Part shown: positions 25,370 to 33,061 of the stretch, one piece after another | Layout: each line of letters starts with the position of its first letter | How positions within the stretch are numbered: the stretch's first letter is position 1 | Translations under genes and position numbers: made by a program | Assembly: GCA_958438125.1 (NCBI GenBank) | Contig: CAUBQN010000002.1 | Span: 1-45,946 of the forward strand | Reading direction: 5' to 3' | DNA length: 45,946 bases | Source of the DNA: an uncultured Collinsella sp. | GTDB taxonomy: Bacteria > Actinomycetota > Coriobacteriia > Coriobacteriales > Coriobacteriaceae | The notes under the pieces: model-generated | Databases searched by the model: none | Told to the model about the DNA's origin: nothing | Seen by the model: the letters and a program-made list of their open reading frames with translations, nothing else

Positions 25370-26479
25370 CTATAGATACGCACCGAGGTTGATGGCCGTG
25401 GCGTCGGTCTGGCTGCTTGCCTGGGTGCTGGCGCGTTCCAGTAGGAACGGACGTACCAGTTCTTGGCGGTTGATATCCTCGGCGGCGACTGCGGTGACGG
25501 TACGCGCTGCGGAGCCGACACGGATATGCTTGATCTTTGCCGGGGCCTTGTTCTCGATTTGCTCCATCAGCAGTTGGACACCCTTGCGGCCAATCTCGTA
25601 GCCCGGGGGCGCTACCGTAGTGAGCGGGACCGATCCGCTCCAAGCGAGCGGGTTGCCATCGCAGCCTGCTACGCGTACTTGCCCGGGGACAGAGATGCCC
25701 TTGTCGACCAGTGCCGAAACGACGCCCGAGGCCAACACATCGGTCAGGCCGACGACAAAATCGGGACGTTCGTCCGCGGGGCGCTCGGCGATTTGGGCAC
25801 CGATGCCGTAGCCGTCGGCAGCGGTATTCCATTCGCCGGCGTCGATGACTTCGATCTTGATATCGGGGTGCAGGGCGAGCGCCTTATGAATGCCAAGGAC
25901 GCGCAGGGTGAGTTGCATAAATGCTGCTCGGCCGACGACGACAATATGGTGTGCGCCGCGGGCGATGGCGAGTTCGGCAATGATGCGACCCTGGGCCTCG
26001 TTGTCGGCCGCTACGTAGTAGCCGGGCTCGGAGCAATGGATGTCCAGGTGGACGATCGGCACGGGCATCTTGGCCATGACAGGGTGCCAGTCGGGGGATG
26101 CCATGGGCTGAACCATGACGCCGGACATCTGGGTGCCCATAAAGTAGCGCAGGTAATGGTCCTCGAGAATATCGTCGTTATCGGCGTTGGCGATGAGCAG
26201 GTCGTAGCCGTGCTTGCGGGCCTCGTTGTGGGCGCCGCTGGCGATTTGGAGCGAAAAGCCGTGATCGAGACGGGGGAGCACCAGGCCAAAGGACTTGGTG
26301 GCGCCGCCCGCGAGCTGACGAGCGCTTTGGTTGGGCAGGTAGCCAAGGCGATTGATGGTCTCGTTGATGAGCTTGAGGGTTTCGGGGCGCAGCTTTTCGG
26401 GGTGGTTGAGCGCGTTGGAAACCGTGCCCAGCGAAACTCCGGCCTCGCGCGCGACGTCGCTGATTTTTACCTTTGCCAT
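25370..26479 (-). CDS. LacI-family transcriptional regulator
   Basis: This 369-aa sugar-responsive repressor has an N-terminal HTH (KISDVAREAGVSLGTVSNALNHPEKLRPETL) with the hinge helix in LPNQSARQLAGG. The periplasmic-binding-like effector domain runs from about 60 to 330 (SFGLVLPRLDHGF, VRVAGCDGNPLAWSGSVPLTTVAPP). The C-terminal 40 residues (INRQELVRPFLLERASTQASSQ) extend the usual core. AAAGGGGC precedes ATG 26479; a longer frame runs into the adjacent palindromic repeat and is not credible. No obvious sugar operon is adjacent, so targets are unknown. Confidence 0.9.
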   Translation of the reverse strand: MAKVKISDVAREAGVSLGTVSNALNHPEKLRPETLKLINETINRLGYLPNQSARQLAGGATKSFGLVLPRLDHGFSLQIASGAHNEARKHGYDLLIANADNDDILEDHYLRYFMGTQMSGVMVQPMASPDWHPVMAKMPVPIVHLDIHCSEPGYYVAADNEAQGRIIAELAIARGAHHIVVVGRAAFMQLTLRVLGIHKALALHPDIKIEVIDAGEWNTAADGYGIGAQIAERPADERPDFVVGLTDVLASGVVSALVDKGISVPGQVRVAGCDGNPLAWSGSVPLTTVAPPGYEIGRKGVQLLMEQIENKAPAKIKHIRVGSAARTVTAVAAEDINRQELVRPFLLERASTQASSQTDATAINLGAYL

Positions 26480-26530
26480 AGCGGCCCCTTTGATGCGTTT
26501 CAAGTACAAGCCAGATTGTAGCATCCCAAA

Positions 26531-26582
26531 CCAACCAAAAAGGGATAGGTTTATTTTGGCAGGTTTTATCTGGGGAAACGCT
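26531..26582. repeat. REP-like hairpin unit, copy 2 (inverted)
   Basis: This is the reverse complement of the unit at 23327-23377 with few differences, including AAACCTATCCC in place of AAACCTGTCCC. It sits in the 5' region of the LacI gene. Confidence 0.8.
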
Positions 26583-26594
26583 GTTGCCAACGCG

Positions 26595-26630
26595 ACCACC
26601 ACGAAGGGGGACAGGCGCTTTTGTGGTGGT
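26595..26630. repeat. REP-like hairpin, variant stem with GGGGACAG core
   Basis: ACCACCACGAA and TTTGTGGTGGT pair (one G-T) around a loop containing GGGGGACAGGCGC. The stem differs from the neighbouring REP unit, but the layout and GGGACAG core match. Confidence 0.65.
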
Positions 26631-26792
26631 TTGGACCGGCTGGACGTGTGTGCATCGGGTGGTATCTAAGTTGAGGTACCACTTCTGGTATATCAGCTTG
26701 CGTTTGCGTGAGTACAATACTCGAACGTTATACGTCTCAGCGCCCCCTGTGCGTGGACGTCTTGCAGTCACGCGAACGAAGGGATTTATCCT
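26631..26792 (+). promoter_or_regulatory. glmS promoter region
   Basis: TACAAT near 26713-26718 is a plausible -10 box in GTGAGTACAATACTCG. The short leader (about 70 nt) has no room for, and no sign of, a glmS ribozyme. Confidence 0.4.
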
Positions 26793-28640
26793 ATGTGCGG
26801 AATCGTCGGCTACACCGGCTCTGATATTGCAAAGAACATCCTGGTCACGGGCCTCAAGCGTATGGAGTATCGCGGCTATGATTCCTCGGGCGTCGCGCTC
26901 GAGGTGGGCGAGGGCGCCGCGGCGCACCTCGACGTCATCCGCCGCGTGGGCAAGGTCGCGGGCCTGGAGAGCGAGCTTTCCAACATCGACAGCGACGCTA
27001 CCTGCGGTATCGGCCACACCCGTTGGGCCACTCACGGCAAGCCTTCGGTCGTTAACGCTCACCCCCACACCAGCTGCGACGGTCGTATCGCCATCGTCCA
27101 CAACGGCATCATCGAGAACTTCGCCGAGCTGCGCGAAGAGCTGGAGGGCCGCGGCCACCACTTTAAGAGCGAGACCGATACCGAGGTCTTCGCGCATCTG
27201 ATCGAAGAGGCTTATGCCGAGACGCACGACCTGATGGCCTCCGTGCGCGAGGCTTGCACCCACGTGGTCGGTGCCTATGGTCTGGCCGCCGTGTGCGCTG
27301 ACGAGCCCGGCGTGATCGCCGCGGCCCGCAAGGATTCCCCGATCGTGGTCGGCGCGGGCGAGACCGGCGCCTATGTCGCCTCCGACGTCATCGCGCTCAT
27401 CGACGCAACCCGCGACGTCGTGGTGCTCGAGGACGGTCAGTTTGCCAAGCTCACGCCCGCAGGCGTCGAGTACACCGACGAGGCCGGCAACGTTATCGAG
27501 CCCAAGGTCACCCACATCGACTGGGACCTGGACATGGCAGAAAAGGGCGGTTATCCCGACTTTATGCTCAAGGAGATTCACGAGCAGCCGCGCGTGGTGC
27601 GCGACACGCTGGTGGGCCGCATGACGCCTGCTGGCGAGCTCGATATTGACGAGCTGGGCCTTTCGCTCGAGGAGCTCAACGACATCGATCGCGTCTACGT
27701 GATCGCTTGCGGCACCAGCTATCACGCTGGCCTCATTGCCAAGAATCTCATCGAGGGCTGGGCTCGCATCCCCACCGAGGTGGAGGCGGCCAGCGAGTTC
27801 CGTTACCGCAATCCCATCATTACGCCGACGACGCTTGTCGTTGCCGTATCCCAGTCGGGCGAGACGGCTGATACCCTTGCCGCCATTCGCGACGCGCGCA
27901 TCAAGGGTGCCAAGGTCTTCGGCATCACCAACGTGGTGGGCAGCCCCGTAGCGCGTGAGAGCGACGGTGTTATCTACACCAAGGCCAACAAGGAGATCGC
28001 GGTCGCCTCGACCAAGAGCTTCATCGGCCAGGTTGTGAGCCTTACGCTTTTGGCCCTGCTGCTGGCGCAGGTCAAGTACCGCTTGACCACCAAGCAGGCG
28101 CGCATGCTGTTCCGCGAGCTTTCCGATACGGCCGAGCAGATCCAGTGGATTTTGGATACCCAAACCGAGGCCGTGCATGAGGCCGCCCTGCTGTGCAAGG
28201 ACGCGCAGTCCGCACTGTTCGTGGGTCGCGGCATGGGCGCCGCTATTTCCTACGAGGGTGCACTCAAGCTCAAGGAGGTCAGCTACCTGCACGCCGAGGC
28301 CTACGCCGCCGGTGAGATGAAGCACGGCCCCATTGCCCTGATCGACCCGGGCTTCCCTGTCATCGCTGTGGCCACCAAGAGTGCCACCTACGACAAGACC
28401 GTGTCGAACCTCATGGAGTGCAAGGCGCGCGGCGCCAAGGTCATCGTCGTTGCCACCGAGGGCGACGAGGAGATCAACAAGATCGCCGACTGCATCATCC
28501 GCGTGCCAGCAGTCCGCGACGTGTTCAGCCCCATCACGGCGAGCGTCCCGCTGCAGTTGCTCGCCCGCGAGGTGGCCATCCTGCGCGGTTGCGACGTTGA
28601 CCAGCCCCGTAACCTGGCGAAAAGCGTTACTGTCGAGTAG
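26793..28640 (+). CDS. glmS: Glutamine-fructose-6-phosphate aminotransferase (isomerizing)
   Basis: This 615-aa enzyme makes glucosamine-6-phosphate from fructose-6-phosphate and glutamine, the entry to peptidoglycan amino sugars. The N-terminal Ntn glutaminase domain starts MCGIVGYTG, with C2 as nucleophile after Met removal; GHTRWATHG and HNGIIENF are conserved. Two SIS domains follow (IACGTSYHAGLIAK and VSQSGETADTLAA; GRGMGAAISYEGALKLKEVSYLHAEAYAAGEMKHGP). The chain ends DQPRNLAKSVTVE, the universal C-terminus with the catalytic Lys. Length is standard. Confidence 0.98.
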   Translation: MCGIVGYTGSDIAKNILVTGLKRMEYRGYDSSGVALEVGEGAAAHLDVIRRVGKVAGLESELSNIDSDATCGIGHTRWATHGKPSVVNAHPHTSCDGRIAIVHNGIIENFAELREELEGRGHHFKSETDTEVFAHLIEEAYAETHDLMASVREACTHVVGAYGLAAVCADEPGVIAAARKDSPIVVGAGETGAYVASDVIALIDATRDVVVLEDGQFAKLTPAGVEYTDEAGNVIEPKVTHIDWDLDMAEKGGYPDFMLKEIHEQPRVVRDTLVGRMTPAGELDIDELGLSLEELNDIDRVYVIACGTSYHAGLIAKNLIEGWARIPTEVEAASEFRYRNPIITPTTLVVAVSQSGETADTLAAIRDARIKGAKVFGITNVVGSPVARESDGVIYTKANKEIAVASTKSFIGQVVSLTLLALLLAQVKYRLTTKQARMLFRELSDTAEQIQWILDTQTEAVHEAALLCKDAQSALFVGRGMGAAISYEGALKLKEVSYLHAEAYAAGEMKHGPIALIDPGFPVIAVATKSATYDKTVSNLMECKARGAKVIVVATEGDEEINKIADCIIRVPAVRDVFSPITASVPLQLLAREVAILRGCDVDQPRNLAKSVTVE

Positions 28641-28663
28641 TTGGTTCCGCCGTTCTAGCGACT

Positions 28664-28700
28664 AAGGCCCGGCTCCGCATTTGACGGAGCCGGGCCTTGT
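28664..28700 (+). terminator. Terminator of glmS
   Basis: AAGGCCCGGCTCCG and its exact complement form a 14-bp stem with a 7-nt loop; the 3' side ends CCTTGTTGC. The T-tract is short but the stem is very stable. Confidence 0.75.
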
Positions 28701-28701
28701 T

Positions 28702-28754
28702 GCATTTGCCCGGATAAAACCTGCCAAAATGAACCTGTCCCTTTTTGGCAGGTT
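28702..28754. repeat. REP-like hairpin unit, copy 3
   Basis: ACCTGCCAAAA and TTTTGGCAGGT pair perfectly around TGAACCTGTCCC. The unit's end provides the TAA stop codon (28753-28755) of the minus-strand GntR gene. Confidence 0.8.
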
Positions 28755-29484
28755 AGCGGAGCTTGCTGGTCTCGAAGTACTCGGGGAACTGGTCCAGAAC
28801 CTCGGTTTGATTGCGGAACATCATGTGCAGGTGCTTGCTGACCAAAAAGCTCGCTTCGATGGGGTCGCGACCGGCGATAGCGCGGCGAATCTGCTTGTGC
28901 TCGTTCACGATGTCCTGATTGTCGAGAACCTGCGTGGCGGCGCGCAGCCAGCGGAAGCGCTCCAGGTCGGCATTGGTCTCTTCGAGCCACGACCACACGG
29001 TGCTGCGACATGCGATGCTAAAAATCATGTGATGCATGAGGTTGTCGCTCAAAAAGAAGCCGATGCGATCCTCTTCGGCCATGGCCTTTTCCTGCAGCAC
29101 GATGGCGCGGTCGAGCTGCTCGATGCCAGCCGACGTGGCGCGAGCACAGCACTCCACGATCACCTGCTTTTCCAGATGCTCGCGGATGTAACAGGCACTC
29201 TCGGCAAGGGTGAGGTTGATGGGTGAGACGTAGGTGCCGCTTTGGGGCACGGTGCGCACCAGGCCTTCCTGCGCCAAGCGAACCAAAGCCTCGCGCACGG
29301 GCGTGCGACCCATGTCCAGGTCATCGCAAAGCTGCTTGACGCCCAGCTTTTCGCCCGGCTTGTAGTCCAGGTAGACGATTTTGCGTCGAATGGTGTGGTA
29401 GGACTGGTCCTGTAGGCTCGTTTCCTGCTCGCCGACGTGCATCGATTCTTCCATAGCGCCTCGCAACTGTTCTATCAAACTCAT
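28753..29484 (-). CDS. GntR-family regulator (FadR/FCD subfamily)
   Basis: This 243-aa regulator has an N-terminal winged helix at about 24-92 (SYHTIRRKIVYLDYKPGEKLGVKQLCDDLDMGRTPVREALVRLAQEGLV) and an all-helical FCD ligand domain from about 105 (LAESACYIREHLEKQVIVECCARATSAGIEQLDRAIVLQEKAM) to the end. Such proteins usually respond to an organic acid or amino acid. It is divergent from the YeiH-type transporter gene across 163 bp, which it may control. The ATG at 29484 lies in AACTCATATGTC on the plus strand. Its stop codon is inside a REP-like unit. Confidence 0.9.
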   Translation of the reverse strand: MSLIEQLRGAMEESMHVGEQETSLQDQSYHTIRRKIVYLDYKPGEKLGVKQLCDDLDMGRTPVREALVRLAQEGLVRTVPQSGTYVSPINLTLAESACYIREHLEKQVIVECCARATSAGIEQLDRAIVLQEKAMAEEDRIGFFLSDNLMHHMIFSIACRSTVWSWLEETNADLERFRWLRAATQVLDNQDIVNEHKQIRRAIAGRDPIEASFLVSKHLHMMFRNQTEVLDQFPEYFETSKLR

Positions 29485-29647
29485 ATGTCAGTTGTTAATT
29501 ATGCCGCGAATCAGCTCTCCGCGGTGGGTAATTCGGCTGTTGCTCAAGAACGATTGCGGCATCTTAGTCTGTATTTGCGCAGGGCTGTGCTCAATGTTGC
29601 CGTATCATAAGCCGTCGCAAACGTGAAATAGAAAGAAGGAATCCCAT

Positions 29648-30682
29648 ATGCAACTGGCAAATATCGTACGCGAGCGCTGGAAAGGCGTCTTGTTCTGCCT
29701 AATCATCGCCATTCCCGCGACGTTGCTCGGCAAACAAATTGAGGTGGTCGGCGGTCCGGTATTTGCCATCCTCTTTGGCATGGTCCCGGCGCTCGTCTTT
29801 CCCAAGAATCGTCGCGAACAGCTCGCCGCCGGCGTTACCTATACGTCCAAAAAAGTCTTGCAGTACGCGGTTATTCTGCTTGGCTTTGGCATGAACCTCT
29901 CCCAGATTCTGTCCAAGGGCGCCCAGTCGCTGCCGATTATCGTGGCGACAATCTCGACCTCGCTTGTCATCGCCTTTGTGCTCTGCCGCGTCATGAACGT
30001 ACCGGGCAAGATCGCGACGCTTGTGGGTGTGGGTTCGTCGATTTGCGGCGGTTCTGCCATCGCCGCGACCGCACCCGTCATCGATGCCGACGATCGCGAG
30101 ATTGCCCAGGCTATTTCGGTCATCTTCCTGTTTAACGTTATCGCGGCGCTCGTGTTTCCGACGCTCGGCGGCATGCTCGGGCTGACCAACGAGGGCTTTG
30201 GCCTGTTTGCCGGCACCGCCATCAACGACACCTCGTCGGTAACGGCTGCGGCGAGCGCCTGGGACAGCATGCATCCCGGCGCCAATGTGCTCGAGAGCGC
30301 CACAGTGGTCAAGCTCACCAGGACGCTGGCCATTATTCCCATCACGTTGGTCCTCGCATGCTGGCAGATGCATCTGGCACGCAAGGCTGGCGGCGACGCC
30401 AAAAGCACGTTCTCCCTTAAACGCGCGTTTCCCATGTTTGTGCTGTTCTTTGTGCTGGCGAGCGTGATCACCACGGTGTTTCAGCTTCCCGGGTCCATCA
30501 CGGCGCCCATCAAGGAGCTGTCGAAATTCTTTATTGTGATGGCCATGGCGGCTATTGGTTTTAATACCGATATCGTCGAGCTGGTCAAAAAGGGCGGCAA
30601 GCCCATCGCGCTGGGCTTTTGCTGCTGGATTGGCATTGCGTGCATGAGTTTGGGAATGCAACACGTACTGGGAATCTGGTAG
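29648..30682 (+). CDS. YeiH/UPF0324-family putative sulfate exporter
   Basis: This 344-aa inner-membrane protein has about ten predicted helices. Family hallmarks are FAILFGMVPALVFP, KKVLQYAVILLGFGMNL, the GVGSSICGGSAIAATAPVI motif, AGTAINDTSSVTAAA and the C-terminal MAMAAIGFNTDI. The length is typical. The family is annotated as putative sulfate exporter, with some members linked to sulfonate or taurine breakdown; no such genes lie nearby. AAGGAATCCC precedes the ATG. Divergent from the GntR regulator. Confidence 0.9.
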   Translation: MQLANIVRERWKGVLFCLIIAIPATLLGKQIEVVGGPVFAILFGMVPALVFPKNRREQLAAGVTYTSKKVLQYAVILLGFGMNLSQILSKGAQSLPIIVATISTSLVIAFVLCRVMNVPGKIATLVGVGSSICGGSAIAATAPVIDADDREIAQAISVIFLFNVIAALVFPTLGGMLGLTNEGFGLFAGTAINDTSSVTAAASAWDSMHPGANVLESATVVKLTRTLAIIPITLVLACWQMHLARKAGGDAKSTFSLKRAFPMFVLFFVLASVITTVFQLPGSITAPIKELSKFFIVMAMAAIGFNTDIVELVKKGGKPIALGFCCWIGIACMSLGMQHVLGIW

Positions 30683-30696
30683 AGAAGTAGCTTGTT

Positions 30697-30717
30697 TGCG
30701 TGCTGCGTGCTGCGTGC
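30697..30717 (+). repeat. Three tandem TGCGTGC heptamers
   Basis: Three perfect head-to-tail copies of TGCGTGC lie just after the YeiH-type gene. A short satellite with no evident role. Confidence 0.6.
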
Positions 30718-30741
30718 TGGTGAGCGCAAGCCTGCGGTGGA

Positions 30742-30806
30742 GCGATAGGAGCTCTTGCGGGTATGGCTTGTCCGCAGGTTTATAAGTCCCGAAGAGCTCT
30801 TATCGC
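30742..30806. repeat. 15-bp inverted repeat (GCGATAGGAGCTCTT arms)
   Basis: Arms 30742-30756 and 30792-30806 are complementary with one G-T, around a 35-nt loop that has its own GCGG/CCGC pairing. No T-tract is present. It lies between the YeiH-type gene and the NtrC-like regulator. Confidence 0.55.
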
Positions 30807-30955
30807 CCCGCCAGGATGGCGATGCGGGGCAACACCTATACTCGCAGGACGGCGCTTTCTGCCCTATAGTGTTTGGTGAGCAATATCGTTCAATTTTGAA
30901 ACACTCGGTCGTGCGACCGTCGGCGGTTGCACGTCGCTGCGGACAGGGGCAAATA

Positions 30956-32173
30956 ATGGATAGCGATGCCAAGCTGAACATCTTGACCGAGGCCCTGGCT
31001 GCTGCCGGGGCCTCGGCATTGGCAATCGATGCGCGTGGGGACGTCGCGATCTCGACCATGAATGACGCGGCGCTCGAGCGGGATGTGGCGGCTTTTGTCG
31101 CTGAGCGCCTCGACCGTATAGGAGACGGCGCGCGTCTGGTTATGGGGCGTGCGGGTACGCGCCTGAGCCTGACCGTTCGCCCCACCGACAAAGAGGGCGG
31201 GGGCCTTTGGGTCGTCGTGGTCCGCGAGGTGCGCGGCGCCGCGGCGCATGCGGGCATCGAGTGGCTCAACGCCGACGAGGTTGAGGCCCGCTACGAATCG
31301 AGCGCGTACGGCATCGTTGAGGGGGCGGCCTCGGTGGCTGCGCCGGTTGCCGAGAGCTACGCGCGCGGTGTGCCCCTTATGCTCGAGGGCGAGCTGGGAG
31401 CGGGTCAGATCGAGATCGCCAAGCGCCTCTATCTGGACGGTCCTTTTGCCGATCAGCCCTTTGTTTCCCTTGCGCTTGATGAACTCACCGAGCGCGGTTG
31501 GCGCCATGTGCTCAAAAGCGCCGAATCGCCGTTGTTCCAAACGGGGCTGACCCTTTGCATTGAGGGCTGGAATGCGGTTGGCCCCCAGCGCCTCCGCGAG
31601 CTGGTCTCCACGATGACCGACACCGCGTTGGCGACGCGCTGCCATGTGGTGCTGACGGCGAATGACATGCCGGGCGGCGGCGAAAGTGATCAAGCCGCCT
31701 TTGTGACCGAGCGCTTCGCCTGTGCGGTGAGCGTGGCGCCGGCAGTCGCCGAGCAGGGAGCCGCGTCGACGAAGGTTGCGCGCTATTTGGAATATCTCGC
31801 TGATGCATTTGAGACGGCAGCACCCACGCTGTCTGCCGCGGCGACGAAGACGCTCGATGCTTACCGCTGGCCGCGCAATTATCTGCAGCTCCGCGAGGTC
31901 TCGGAACGACTGTATATATTGGCGGGGACGGGCACGGTGGACCGCGCTGTGGCGGAGGAAGTGCTCGCCCAAGAGGACGTGATTAAGACCGCAACCTTTG
32001 GCGCCCCGACGCTCGAAAGTGACCTGTATATCCTGCGACCGCTGGCCGATACCGAGCGAGATATCGCGCATCTGGTTGTAGACCATCTCCACGGCAACCG
32101 AACCCGTGCGGCGGAGGTGCTGGGCATAAGCCGTACAACGCTGTGGCGCTTGCTGAAGGACGATGACCGTTGA
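30956..32173 (+). CDS. Degenerate NtrC/PrpR-like regulator with Fis-type HTH
   Basis: This 405-aa protein looks like a bacterial enhancer-binding protein that has lost its ATPase. Residues 1-95 form a small sensory-like domain. A central region of about 125-345 follows AAA+ order, but Walker A is GELGAGQ (145-151), lacking the Lys. Walker B is LTLCIEGW where LFLDEI is expected, and no GAFTGA sigma-54 loop is present. The C-terminus (HLHGNRTRAAEVLGISRTTLWRLLK) is a clear Fis-type HTH. Sigma-54 is generally absent in Actinobacteria, so it probably acts as an ordinary DNA-binding regulator. Start at ATG 30956 has only a weak AGGGGC upstream. Confidence 0.78.
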   Translation: MDSDAKLNILTEALAAAGASALAIDARGDVAISTMNDAALERDVAAFVAERLDRIGDGARLVMGRAGTRLSLTVRPTDKEGGGLWVVVVREVRGAAAHAGIEWLNADEVEARYESSAYGIVEGAASVAAPVAESYARGVPLMLEGELGAGQIEIAKRLYLDGPFADQPFVSLALDELTERGWRHVLKSAESPLFQTGLTLCIEGWNAVGPQRLRELVSTMTDTALATRCHVVLTANDMPGGGESDQAAFVTERFACAVSVAPAVAEQGAASTKVARYLEYLADAFETAAPTLSAAATKTLDAYRWPRNYLQLREVSERLYILAGTGTVDRAVAEEVLAQEDVIKTATFGAPTLESDLYILRPLADTERDIAHLVVDHLHGNRTRAAEVLGISRTTLWRLLKDDDR

Positions 32174-32257
32174 GCGAGGCGCCCGTGACCGCGCGCGACG
32201 CGTGTGCTACAGTCCAAAGCGTTATTGTTTCGATTTGGTTACGGCGTGCGAGGGCAT

Positions 32258-32833
32258 ATGGCTGAGACTTCAAAACCGAGCCGCAGAAGGCGGAGCGCCG
32301 CGCCGGTTAACCGACGCACGACATCGGTGACGTGGGGCAAAAACGCCTCGGGGTTTGATGGCTCGTTCAAGCGCACTAAATACGGCTATCCTTCGGCAAG
32401 CGCCCGCTTGGCAATGCAGGCAGAGTCCTCGCTGTTGGGCCGCAAACGCGTGGTGGGCTCAAAGCTCAAGCACGACGGAACGCTCGGCTACATCAGCCGC
32501 GGGGCGGCTCGCCGCAGCGGGCTCAATCCCGCCGGCTGGCATCGCTACGTGCCGATCGTGGCCGCCGTTGCAGTGATCGTCATCGCGCTCGCTGCGCTTG
32601 GCTACGCCGGCGGTGGCGCCAACTTGGACGCAATGTTTAAATCGCCCGAGCTCGCGCATGTAGGTACAGAAGTTGTCGAGGGCGCTCAGGCCCAGACGGG
32701 CGTCGCGCCCCAGCGCGGTATCGTTGCGGCGGCCTCCACCATCGCCGATGCGCAAAAGGACGAGGACGAACAAGGCGACGACGTCGATGCGAATCAGACG
32801 AGCGAAACGGCAATAACTCCATCGGCGGGATAA
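32258..32833 (+). CDS. Hypothetical single-pass membrane protein
   Basis: This 191-aa protein has a basic N-terminal region (KPSRRRRSAAPVNRRTTSV) and a conserved-looking segment at about 28-95 (FKRTKYGYPSASARLA and LKHDGTLGYISRGAARRSGLNPAGW). One membrane helix follows at about 98-118 (YVPIVAAVAVIVIALAALGYAGGG), then an acidic, probably external tail. No family is recognised. ATG 32258 is preceded by GAGGG; an upstream in-frame start at 32204 lacks a ribosome site. It follows the NtrC-like gene by 84 bp and may share its transcript. Confidence 0.7.
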   Translation: MAETSKPSRRRRSAAPVNRRTTSVTWGKNASGFDGSFKRTKYGYPSASARLAMQAESSLLGRKRVVGSKLKHDGTLGYISRGAARRSGLNPAGWHRYVPIVAAVAVIVIALAALGYAGGGANLDAMFKSPELAHVGTEVVEGAQAQTGVAPQRGIVAAASTIADAQKDEDEQGDDVDANQTSETAITPSAG

Positions 32834-32842
32834 GTTGCGAGT

Positions 32843-32880
32843 GGGGCAGCTAATTTGGGACGGGGCTTTTTTAGCTGCCC
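32843..32880. repeat. Inverted repeat with AATTTGGGACGGGGC core
   Basis: GGGCAGCTAA and TTAGCTGCCC (10-bp perfect arms) flank TTTGGGACGGGGCTTTT. The inner word recurs inverted at 45823-45844, so this is a dispersed repeat; with no T-tract after the stem it is a poor terminator. Confidence 0.65.
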
Positions 32881-32914
32881 AAGACAGTGGCTCATTCGAT
32901 GTCAGTCGCCAAAA

Positions 32915-33024
32915 GCGAGCGAGCCGCATTTGCGCCAAGGTGACGTGAAATGAGAGGGCGCTGACCTTCTGGTCGCGCCCTCGAAATTGAACGTCAGATT
33001 GGCGTGAATGCGGCCCGCGCAGCG
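32915..33024 (+). ncRNA. Conserved structured element, copy 2 (candidate RNA)
   Basis: Same fold as 23406-23519. Outer arm 32923-32938 pairs with 32999-33014 over 16 positions. GG/GA mismatches follow, then TGACGT (32941-32946) with ACGTCA (32991-32996), tandem GA/GA, AAT/ATT, and the distal stem GAGGGCGC-T-GACC with GGTC-GCGCCCTC, closed by TTCT. Paired differences from copy 1 include C-G to A-T in the distal stem, C-G to T-A in the short stem, and CGGTAA/TTGCCG to CGCCAA/TTGGCG in the outer stem. It lies between two convergent genes. Orientation not proven. Confidence 0.6.
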
Positions 33025-33033
33025 TCAACGAGC

Positions 33034-33055
33034 CCGCCGTTCGGTAGAATGGCGG
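33034..33055. repeat. Hairpin next to the nitroreductase stop codon
   Basis: CCGCCGTTC and GAATGGCGG pair (one G-T) around GGTA, ending 7 nt before the minus-strand stop codon. It is the positional equivalent of 23527-23553. Confidence 0.55.
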
Positions 33056-33061
33056 AACTAA

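Noticed and set aside
26631..26792. glmS ribozyme upstream of glmS
   Set aside because: The leader is about 70 nt after the likely start, shorter than the ribozyme, and its conserved core was not seen.
23327..28754. CRISPR-like repeats
   Set aside because: The three similar units are kilobases apart, in both orientations, with hairpin form and no spacers; they are REP-like repeats.
32843..32880. Terminator after the small membrane protein gene
   Set aside because: The stem is good but no T-tract follows, and its core is a dispersed repeat, so I list it as a repeat.
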